Assembly: GCF_900142265.1 (NCBI RefSeq)
Contig: NZ_FRAH01000028.1
Coordinates: forward strand, 1-42,744
Direction of reading: 5' to 3'
Length of the DNA: 42,744 nt
Source: Anaerotignum lactatifermentans DSM 14214
Lineage (GTDB): Bacteria; Bacillota; Clostridia; Lachnospirales; Anaerotignaceae
Shown: positions 33,401 to 39,202 of the stretch, piece by piece
How positions within the stretch are numbered: position 1 is the stretch's first letter
Layout of the letters: every line of letters begins with the position of its first letter
The notes under the pieces: model-generated
Seen by the model: the letters and a program-made list of their open reading frames with translations, nothing else
What the model was told of the DNA's origin: nothing
The model's database searches: none
Made by a program: the position numbers and the translations under genes

Positions 33401-35115
33401 GTTTCTACAAATACTTCCAATTGTCGCAGTACATCTTTTTCATTCAGCTTTTCCTTTGTTTCCAGCATTGACTTCTGTTTTTTTACAAAAGTAGTGATCA
33501 GAGGCAATGTATTTGTTAAAAATACTTCCCACTGTTTTTGTGTCATTTCCTGAACGGAAACCAGTTCTGTTTCTGTTAAAGAAAGCTCATGCAGGAAAGT
33601 TTCTTTTTCAGCTGTTTCCATAGAACGATACATTTGATAAAACTGCTGTATATCCTGTCGCCAGTGACCCATAGATAACATGTTGCTAGTTATTTGCTGA
33701 CGATGTGTTATCATCTGGTTTTCTGAAGCAAATCTGTTTTGTGTTTTTTGTTCCACAGATTCTACAGCTGGAATATTATTATTTTGTATATATTTCTGTA
33801 TCTTCTGAATTTCTTCAGTCAAGATTTGCTGCTTTTCAGAAGGTTTTATCTGCACAGAATCCAAATGAGGTACTCCATAGTTTTCCTCTGGAACTTCAAA
33901 GATGTTTTTTATTACTTGCTGCTGATTTTTTGTAATTTGGAAAATCCAGTTTGTAAGTTTTTCTGTAGTTTCTTTTACAGCAGGAGTGTCATGCATTTCC
34001 AGGACTTTCTCTCGTTCCTTCAAAAGAACTTCATCATTCAAAATATCTGTACTAGACAAGAATGTTTTGAAAAGAGAAGTATATTGATTATTTTTTATAT
34101 AAGAAACAAAATCCTGTTTTTCCTGCATCCAGTTTTCATAGGATGTAGCCTGTGTTTGATTTTCAACTTTGTTGAAATAAGAATGCAGATTTTCATATTC
34201 AGCATGAACATTTTGTGTCAACGTCATTTTTAGTTGTTTCCACTGAACTTCCGTTAAATTCGTCATAAATGTCAAAACATCTTTTGTTTCAACAAGTCTT
34301 TTATTTTCTTCTTGTTTCGTTACATAAGAAGAAATCAACGGTAAAGTTTTGGTCAAAAACATTTCCCACTGTTCTCTTGTCATATTTTGCACAGAAAGAA
34401 ATTCTGTTTCTGTTACAGATATTTCCTGCAAAAAAGATTCTTTTTCTTCCATCGACATACTTTCGTAAATCGTATGAAGTAGATGAACATCATTTTTCCA
34501 GTGTTCTGAAAACAATGGTTTTTGAAAAGAATCAAGAGGTTTATGCAGACGATTTTCATAAGCCGTTATCTTTTGGCTGACATTTGTCTGTATCTGCGTC
34601 AAAGGCTGAATATCCCAATTCCTGAGCTGATACACCGCATTCTGGGACATATGAACAGAAGAATGCTGAACAGATTGTTTTTGCACCAACTGTTCCAAAA
34701 GGACATTAGCTTCCTGTTTCAAAGATTCAACATAATTCAGCCAAATAGTGGAATTTTCACGTACTTCTTTTAGACGCAGTATCTCTTGCAGCATTTGATG
34801 CATTTTTTCTAATATGGTTTTTTCTTCTCTAGGTCCATGAGCTATCATGACCTTTAAATCCTGAAGAAGAGGCTGCATCTCCAGTTTTAAGAAATATTGG
34901 TTTTTGCTGCTGAAATCATAATTGAGCAACTGAAAAAGAAGGGAAAACATTTGATTATCCTGTTCTTCCCCTTCCTCTTCTTTTTTGAAAACCATGGAAG
35001 GTTCTGGAAAATAAAACCAACTTTCTTCTCTGTGCCGCACCGCCGCCAGCGGGTTCCATACAGAAGGTGTTCGATATTTTGTTGTTTGTGCAATGCTTCT
35101 TGCAGATGTTTTCAT
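30427..35115 (-). CDS. Tape-measure protein candidate, 1562 residues, with internal repeats
   Basis: The protein is almost entirely helical and rich in E, Q and K. Four long copies of a unit occur at about residues 212-270, 490-545, 668-725 and 815-875. Each has the pattern Y-x-S-M-x-x-x-E-K-x-x-F-L-x-E-L/I-S followed by QWE-x-FLTxTxPLIxxxVxKQ. A second unit (LTENQWQEIKNIL and relatives, with EPVFSAEKRG) repeats at least three times in the C-terminal third. Its place after the chaperone-like genes and second tube protein, and before LysM, is exactly where phages encode the tape measure. At about 1.5 angstrom per residue it would specify a tube over 200 nm (family rule, rough). There is no membrane segment. 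AAGGGG lies 5 nt upstream of the ATG. Confidence 0.75.
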   Translation of the reverse strand: MKTSARSIAQTTKYRTPSVWNPLAAVRHREESWFYFPEPSMVFKKEEEGEEQDNQMFSLLFQLLNYDFSSKNQYFLKLEMQPLLQDLKVMIAHGPREEKTILEKMHQMLQEILRLKEVRENSTIWLNYVESLKQEANVLLEQLVQKQSVQHSSVHMSQNAVYQLRNWDIQPLTQIQTNVSQKITAYENRLHKPLDSFQKPLFSEHWKNDVHLLHTIYESMSMEEKESFLQEISVTETEFLSVQNMTREQWEMFLTKTLPLISSYVTKQEENKRLVETKDVLTFMTNLTEVQWKQLKMTLTQNVHAEYENLHSYFNKVENQTQATSYENWMQEKQDFVSYIKNNQYTSLFKTFLSSTDILNDEVLLKEREKVLEMHDTPAVKETTEKLTNWIFQITKNQQQVIKNIFEVPEENYGVPHLDSVQIKPSEKQQILTEEIQKIQKYIQNNNIPAVESVEQKTQNRFASENQMITHRQQITSNMLSMGHWRQDIQQFYQMYRSMETAEKETFLHELSLTETELVSVQEMTQKQWEVFLTNTLPLITTFVKKQKSMLETKEKLNEKDVLRQLEVFVETQQQKSDFTWTQNQYTNLRNLRTLFNFERQEVNSIFRNEKKNAFTLSQYGRKLEEILLEPMGLRLKNGSILENRQIYRFGKTIDTLTTSNWKQNVKQFANVYQSMEKEEKESFLQELSMTDLEIRSIQTMSKGQREVFLTNTMPLVSSFIEKQEELQATKQTIHQKELLHQLKELKNIQEQNLKLISMQQEQYNTRDFRSFSMTTNVASSNLFQKHRSENHQISLLQKVSGTVATERWQRELRAFYHIYESMGTEEKNHFLAELSMTETEMLSVRKMTKEQWEVFLTNTKPLIASYVKEQEEIQKIQNKKQESELLRYVKELTETQWQDLKSLLLSEEDIHVQNLRSYFKETQQENLLSVENWIREKQAFVDYVQNHQYITLLRSALTAIENKKQEKIFFQGKEEKTYSESVLHETTERLGEWISYLTENQWQEIKNILVENNENVFIKPILEVMEQHKSANAEPVFSAEKRGLISYLTEHTDSSVKIIHLLQSKESLKNSMEDWITLPMEEKTEGTDVIDQENLYTFTDEQIQNTSDSLTEWLSYLTENQWQEVKSVLTIHQNEAYILPLLEMVRHQKPFEMEPVFSAEKRGAMTFINQNKHVSTELVKILIHQKEIEKNLSEWIDLTPWKKAQESAYKTWTEIPVSMEETTTNSIHLLTKFISVLTESQWKELQETAATHQQYPHLQPILTLSKTQETYHSFEAEKKIWIDHITENQSATAEFLNLVQENQKVNMIFQNLQQKAGAASHSVQEKSSSTQISLQIPEEKRMVENIILQRMTHWLQQTIAKQESSPVQKLKTDEIGQNMPMEHQTVFHHSMSILQKRNPSERNIAAANQTSNLQNSIVNNGSLLQTIHHFSGVMNQDIPENALLQPDSYGIAQMVVVKKNQGNAMVQTPPKIPEVVLEAKKAMQAEVHDIITKKRSQNEEQADNKTVLELMRRLDVQQKEIDKIRSTQKQMLNITDISIVTEKIMNQMQSQLRLEKMRRGL
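32495..34475 (-). repeat. Four diverged tandem-type coding repeats in the tape-measure gene
   Basis: The copies lie at about 34310-34475, 33475-33640, 32940-33110 and 32495-32665. They share the encoded SMxxEEK-x-x-FLxEL and FLTNT-x-PL cores. They are spaced unevenly (about 835, 530 and 445 bp), so this is old duplication of a module rather than a recent tandem array. Confidence 0.75.
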
Positions 35116-35145
35116 AGAAACCCCTTCTTATCACCCTATGGTATC

Positions 35146-35559
35146 TTAAACCTCAACCAAACCAGTGTGAGAAATTTCAATTCTCCTGATTAAAAGACTA
35201 GAACTCATGGCATCCAGCCCATCCGTTTCCCATTTCGTTATGATGCCATACTCAAATGTATATTGCTTTGCAATGGAACCATCACGCATAACCAAAATCA
35301 TGCCTGCATTCACAATTGCACCCAAAGTCAGGGCATCATCCAATCCAGACGTCTGTACACCTTTTTCTAAAATCAAAGTGTCTGGAGACGTTTTTGCTTT
35401 TCGAAACATTCTTGGGCTATCATTGTATCCACCTTCCTCAATGGTCTCCAATTCCAGCTTCCCTGTAATATTGGTTACCTTTGCAAAGCTGTATATATCC
35501 AGATTCAGCCCAACAACAAATTGATTATTCGCTACAATAGAATCATGTATGCCATCCAT
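35146..35559 (-). CDS. Second tail-tube-like protein (gp19 fold, Afp5-like)
   Basis: The protein has 137 residues. The strands NQFVVGLNLDIYSFAKVTNI, ETIEEGGYND, PDTLILEKGVQTSG and the C-terminal IRRIEISHTGLVEV follow the gp19/tube fold and mirror the main tube's ending (LEIVHEG). In Afp and PVC a minor tube protein forms the first ring on the baseplate, and this is its probable counterpart. AGGCGGTGG lies 8 nt before the ATG and just after the small ORF stop. It is less acidic and more divergent than the main tube at 36209-36637. Confidence 0.85.
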   Translation of the reverse strand: MDGIHDSIVANNQFVVGLNLDIYSFAKVTNITGKLELETIEEGGYNDSPRMFRKAKTSPDTLILEKGVQTSGLDDALTLGAIVNAGMILVMRDGSIAKQYTFEYGIITKWETDGLDAMSSSLLIRRIEISHTGLVEV

Positions 35560-35576
35560 TTTAACGCCACCGCCTT

Positions 35577-35771
35577 TTAAAGTTTAAACATATTTTCCGG
35601 TTCATCGTTAAGCTTGCGATTGATGCCGGAAATCTCATTGCACCAGCGAATCCGATCCAGATGGCTCATACTCATGATTTCATCATGACTCCAATGGACA
35701 TAATAGGCAATAAATGCCGCTTCCTCATAAATCTTATCTGCCGGATAAGTTTTTATAGACCGGCTTCCATA
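35577..35771 (-). CDS. DUF6760-like small tail protein, apparently expressed only by -1 frameshift
   Basis: This 64-residue frame (TYPADKIYEEAAFIAYYVHW, SHDEIMSMSHLDRIRWCNEI, SGINRKLND) matches the small DUF6760-type proteins seen in CIS clusters. The frame opens after a TGA upstream and contains no ATG, GTG, TTG or CTG before the conserved part; only an ATA is available. It overlaps the end of the previous gene in the -1 frame, starting at a slippery heptamer. A shift there would give a fusion of about 184 residues, the same logic as P2 gpE+E' and lambda gpG-T. The listed start is the re-read base of the heptamer, not an initiation codon. Confidence 0.72.
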   Translation of the reverse strand, partial: YGSRSIKTYPADKIYEEAAFIAYYVHWSHDEIMSMSHLDRIRWCNEISGINRKLNDEPENMFKL

Positions 35772-36124
35772 AAATTTATGGGGACATCAATCTCCTTCCC
35801 ACAGTGCGGGCAGATGGTTTTATAAACCGGAAATTCCATGGTGTTGATTCTCTGGTAAAGATCCTGTAAATATGCCAGATCCATGGTGAAAAGGTTTTCA
35901 ATGACCCTTGTGTCAACGGCAGGCATAGAGCCCAGTTTGGTCACTACACGAGCCAGCAGGATAATGGTAAGATATCCGGGATTTTGCTGCACTCTTGGAT
36001 CTTTCAAAGGCAGGATTTCATCCGCTGCATTTGCAAGACGCATGGTGCCTTCTTTATGCACATTCCCATCTTTGTCGATATAGCCTCTCGGCAATGTAAA
36101 ATTAAACTCTGTTTGAAATGCCAT
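35753..36124 (-). CDS. Tail assembly chaperone-like protein (P2 gpE / Mu gp41 position)
   Basis: The protein has 123 residues from ATG 36124. FTLPRGYIDKDGNVHKEG, AANAADEI-type NAADEILPLKDPRV, LARVVTKLGS and MDLAYLQDLYQRIN form the core, followed by a C-terminal ICPHCGKEIDVP that looks like half a zinc site. Such proteins sit between tube and tape measure and resemble the TAC chaperones that coat the tape measure during assembly. I chose ATG 36124, 8 nt after AAGGGG, over the ATG at 36130, which is only 2 nt from it. The frame contains A AAT TTT five codons before the stop, where ribosomes could slip into the DUF6760-like frame. Confidence 0.8.
   Translation of the reverse strand: MAFQTEFNFTLPRGYIDKDGNVHKEGTMRLANAADEILPLKDPRVQQNPGYLTIILLARVVTKLGSMPAVDTRVIENLFTMDLAYLQDLYQRINTMEFPVYKTICPHCGKEIDVPINFMEAGL
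35771..35777 (-). promoter_or_regulatory. Slippery heptamer A AAT TTT at the chaperone/DUF6760 junction
   Basis: The minus strand reads AAATTTT, aligned with the zero frame as ATA-AAT-TTT (codons 119 and 120, numbering from 36130). It fits the X XXY YYZ rule. The zero-frame stop is six codons later, and the -1 frame is open for 64 codons. Confidence 0.7.
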
Positions 36125-36144
36125 ATTCATTTCCCCTTATTTTG

Positions 36145-36188
36145 AAAAACAAGACCGCACAAAAAGGATTGCCTTTTCGTGCAGTCTT
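36145..36188 (-). terminator. Intrinsic terminator/attenuator after the sheath and tube genes
   Basis: On the minus strand AAGACTGCACGAAAAGG pairs with CCTTTTTGTGCGGTCTT (two G-T wobbles, loop CAAT). This 17-bp stem is followed by GTTTTTC. It lies between the main tube and the chaperone-like gene, so partial read-through would give far more sheath and tube mRNA than baseplate mRNA. Confidence 0.85.
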
Positions 36189-36208
36189 TATTATAGATCA
36201 TTAAGATT

Positions 36209-36637
36209 TTAAGATACTCTGGTCATACCTTCATGCACGATTTCAAGTGTTTCAATTGCAATTTCAGAAGCAGTTGCATTAAAATCGGGTGCTGTGTATT
36301 TTGTGGGCCAAGCATTGATGATCTGCCAAGAAGCAGCAGGAGACTGTGTTTCGTTCAACAGTGTGATTGTCAGTGTTTTGCGTTCGATTGCGCCGTTGAT
36401 GCCTGTTGTGATCCAGTCGAAGAGAACTCTGGAATCTGTTACACCCTGTTTCAGAGTGATGTTGCCATATTTCTTCAGACCAGGGATTTTCATGGGTGTT
36501 TCTGCTGTCATATCGCCTTCGCGGTATTCGATGGGTTCAATGGTAGCATCAAAACCGGTAACTTCAGAAAAGCCGCCAGCTTCCAGACCATCGATCTCAA
36601 CTTTATATCTAAATTTTGCTTGAGGATAACCTGCCAT
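36209..36637 (-). CDS. Main inner tube protein (gp19/Afp1-like)
   Basis: The protein has 142 residues. RYKVEIDGLEAGGFSEVTG at the start, then YREGDM, KYGNITLKQGVTDS, NAWPTKYTAPDFNA and the final IETLEIVHEGMTRV form the complete T4 gp19-like tube fold. The protein stacks as rings inside the sheath and is expelled on contraction. AAGGAG lies 11 nt upstream. It is followed directly by the attenuator, so it shares the high-expression end of the operon with the sheath. Confidence 0.96.
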   Translation of the reverse strand: MAGYPQAKFRYKVEIDGLEAGGFSEVTGFDATIEPIEYREGDMTAETPMKIPGLKKYGNITLKQGVTDSRVLFDWITTGINGAIERKTLTITLLNETQSPAASWQIINAWPTKYTAPDFNATASEIAIETLEIVHEGMTRVS

Positions 36638-36670
36638 TTAAAACTTACTCCTTTCGTTCTTAAAAATGGA

Positions 36671-38401
36671 TTATTCAGCGTCAGCTGTTTTCTGAGAGAT
36701 ACGGAAGATTACAAATTCCGCAGGTTTTACAGGTGCAACACCGATCACGCAGATCAGTCTGCCGTTGTCAATATCATCCTGACTCATGGTATCTCTGCCA
36801 ATATGTACAAAGAATGCTTCTTCAGGAGATGTGCCTGCCAGAGAGCCGCCTCTCCACAGATTTGTCAAGAATACGCTGATGGTTCTCTGTACTCTTACCC
36901 ACAGAACTTCATCGTTGGGTTCAAATACAGCCCAGTTTGTATTGGCTTTGATGGATTCTTCGATGAAGATAAACAGTCTGCGTACGTTGATGTATTTCCA
37001 GCTGCTGTTGCTTGTAGCTGTTCTTGCGCCCCATACACGGATGCCCTGACCAGCAAATGCTCTGATAAGGTTTACACCCTTAGGGTTGAGAATATCCTGT
37101 TCGCCTGTATTGAACTGGCAATCCAGACCAACACAGCCTCTTACCACTTCATTTGCAGGAGCTTTGTGTACGCCTCTTGCATTGTCGCTTCTTGCGTAGA
37201 TACCCAGAATGGAGCCAGAAGGAGGAATAGAGATGTTTTTCTTGTCCAGTGGATCGAATACGTTCAGCCAAGGATGATACAGTGCTGCATAGTTTGTATC
37301 GAAGATATTTCTGTGCGCAATGATATCTTCTACTTTTCTAGCATCTCTGGGAATATCCAATACTGCAAATCTGCTGCCTGTGTTTTCACAATGAGCAACC
37401 AGCATCAGCTGTACATTGGGATCTGTTACGCCGGGAATTGCCATCAGGGAAACAACATCGTTATCCAAGAATGCCTGAATACCTGTACGTCTGCCGGCAC
37501 CTCTGTCTTCACCGATAAAGTCTGCTGCACTGATGGATGCAACACTGCCGTTGCTGCCGCCTGCGAAAGCAACAGAACCTACGGAAGCATCTTCGCCAAC
37601 AAGCTGTTCAAAAGGTGCTACTATTTCTGTGTTGTTTTCCAGGTAGTGTACTTCCACCAGATCGGATTTTGCCATTTTCTTATCTACATAGTTAGGTGCC
37701 TGTACGTTGAAGGACATCTGATCGTAGAATTCTACGATTTCATTGTAGCTGACTTCCATAGCAAATTCGCAGGTAGAAATCACTTTTGTAGGAACCAAAG
37801 ACTTGTCCACTACATCTGCTGTAAATTCTGTTTCAAAGGAAATCACGTTGTCACGGCTGCTTACAACTTTGTTGTAAACAGTTTCTGTTCCGTCTGTGAA
37901 CATAACAATGTCACCAGCATAGAAGCCAGCACCATTTTTTACAAGGTATTTTTTACCTTCGTTTGTTTCAATTTCTTCCAAAATCTGGGTTTTTGCTTTG
38001 CTAGAAGGTGTAATCACAACGCGGATATGGTTGCCCCACATACCGGGGTTTTTTGCTGTCAGCTGTACAATGGGTTTTTCTTTAGAAGGTGCGAATGCAG
38101 TTGCGCAAGCAGCATCCTGAGGAGCTACTCTGCATACGAAACATCTGGAACCGCCGTTCAGGAAGAACTGTTCTACAGCATAAGCCAGATAACGATATTC
38201 TCCAAATTCATTTTCGGAAAGATAACCACCATACATTCTGTGGAAATCTGCTGGATTAGTAACCAGCTGAGGTACGCCTTCTACAGGACCTCTTTCTGCC
38301 AGACCAATGAAACCGGCAGTGCTGGTGCTTACGCCCTCCATAGGTTTGGAACCGGACTCAAATTCTTCAACATATACACCGGGTGATAAATATTCAGCCA
38401 T
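36671..38401 (-). CDS. Contractile sheath protein
   Basis: The protein has 576 residues. It starts with YLSPGVYVEEFESGSKP and STAGFIGLAERGP, the canonical tail sheath N-terminus. The C-terminal part has VNLIRAFAGQGIRVWGARTA, YINVRRLFIFIEESI and the ending INVG-like VIGVAPVKPAEFVIFRI, which forms the handshake with neighbouring subunits. It contracts to drive the tube out. Only one sheath gene is present, unlike the three of Afp. The ATG lacks a good ribosome binding site; a strong AAAGGAGG lies about 38 nt upstream, in front of a 9-codon mini-ORF that ends one base before the ATG. Confidence 0.97.
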   Translation of the reverse strand: MAEYLSPGVYVEEFESGSKPMEGVSTSTAGFIGLAERGPVEGVPQLVTNPADFHRMYGGYLSENEFGEYRYLAYAVEQFFLNGGSRCFVCRVAPQDAACATAFAPSKEKPIVQLTAKNPGMWGNHIRVVITPSSKAKTQILEEIETNEGKKYLVKNGAGFYAGDIVMFTDGTETVYNKVVSSRDNVISFETEFTADVVDKSLVPTKVISTCEFAMEVSYNEIVEFYDQMSFNVQAPNYVDKKMAKSDLVEVHYLENNTEIVAPFEQLVGEDASVGSVAFAGGSNGSVASISAADFIGEDRGAGRRTGIQAFLDNDVVSLMAIPGVTDPNVQLMLVAHCENTGSRFAVLDIPRDARKVEDIIAHRNIFDTNYAALYHPWLNVFDPLDKKNISIPPSGSILGIYARSDNARGVHKAPANEVVRGCVGLDCQFNTGEQDILNPKGVNLIRAFAGQGIRVWGARTATSNSSWKYINVRRLFIFIEESIKANTNWAVFEPNDEVLWVRVQRTISVFLTNLWRGGSLAGTSPEEAFFVHIGRDTMSQDDIDNGRLICVIGVAPVKPAEFVIFRISQKTADAE

Positions 38402-38443
38402 CTCATTTCCAATTCCTGCAAGTATGCAAAAATTGGTTCCTCC
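38402..38443 (-). promoter_or_regulatory. Possible leader mini-ORF before the sheath gene
   Basis: GGAGG (38443-38439) is correctly spaced, 9 nt, from a TTG (38429). Eight sense codons follow and then TGA (38405-38403), one base before the sheath ATG. Translational coupling through this leader would explain the missing ribosome binding site of the sheath. Confidence 0.4.
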
Positions 38444-38494
38444 TTTCCATCATTCATTTTTGATAGTTGTATTCTTACAATACCGCTAATAAGA

Positions 38495-38533
38495 GAAAAC
38501 CCCTTGCCCTTGTGTTTAAAAGAAGTGGTTTTC
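38495..38533. repeat. Inverted repeat in the gap upstream of the sheath
   Basis: GAAAACC (38495-38501) and GGTTTTC (38527-38533) can pair, with CTT/AAG inside past one mismatch. It lies in the 38402-38562 gap and is not followed by a clear T-tract, so it is a weak attenuator or mRNA-processing hairpin at best. I see no convincing promoter in this gap. Confidence 0.4.
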
Positions 38534-38562
38534 CTTTTCAGAACAAAAATTGTATTCTCTTA

Positions 38563-39177
38563 TTAAGAGTATGTATTGTCTTGGTCATCATCTTCAGGCA
38601 CCACATCTTCCGGCACAAAAGGATTCATGATCCGCCGCAAAAAAGGCACGGTTTCTGAGGTGTTTTTTTCTTCTTTCAAGGCTTCAATAGAAGCTTTTAT
38701 ATTCTGAAATACTTTTTTCTCGACTTCTGCCTTTTCTGGCATCATTTCTTTCAGTGTTTGTCTGTTTTCCTTTTGCACAGCAGATTTTAAATTTTTGAAC
38801 ATCCGCTCTGCTGATATATTGCCAACAGTTTCTTCGTAAATGACAGCACTTTCCTCTTTTTTATGACTGTCTGAGAAAAGTCTGGCGCCACTGGTTTTTT
38901 TCTCAAATAATCGATTTTCATTCAACGCTTCTCTGCTTTGATCAAATGTATTTTCTTGATACTCGCTTTTTCTGCTGACTTTAATAACACATCTGTTATC
39001 ATTGGCACCAAAAACATATTTTCCATAAGCATTTTCTAACTGTCGTATAGCTTGAAAGGAATCTTTTTTATTTTGTAGTATCTTTCTGTTTTTCTGTGAT
39101 GCTTGTTTTTCAGAACTTTGTGGAATCGCTTTTTCTCGCAGTGAAGAAGCAGATGTTTTCCAAAATTCCATTTCCAC
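38563..39177 (-). CDS. Charged, probably disordered CIS-associated protein, unknown function
   Basis: The protein has 204 residues, rich in K, E, R and S, with no membrane segment. A short ordered patch (IRQLENAYGKYVFGANDNRCVIKV) sits near residues 44-70 and a helical patch near 120-170. The C-terminal VPEDVVPEDDDQD is very acidic. I do not recognise the family. GTG at 39177 has AAGG 9 nt upstream; the ATG at 39171 is an alternative. It lies between the leading AAA+ ATPase and the sheath, so it may be an adaptor for the ATPase or an assembly factor. Confidence 0.6.
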   Translation of the reverse strand: MEMEFWKTSASSLREKAIPQSSEKQASQKNRKILQNKKDSFQAIRQLENAYGKYVFGANDNRCVIKVSRKSEYQENTFDQSREALNENRLFEKKTSGARLFSDSHKKEESAVIYEETVGNISAERMFKNLKSAVQKENRQTLKEMMPEKAEVEKKVFQNIKASIEALKEEKNTSETVPFLRRIMNPFVPEDVVPEDDDQDNTYS

Positions 39178-39202
39178 GCAAATCAGCCTTCCTGTCTATG
39201 TT

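Noticed and set aside
36233-38386. A 717-residue plus-strand open frame opposite the tube and sheath genes
   Set aside because: It is cysteine- and phenylalanine-rich, has no recognisable domain, lacks a ribosome binding site, and lies antisense to two certain genes whose codon use explains the openness.
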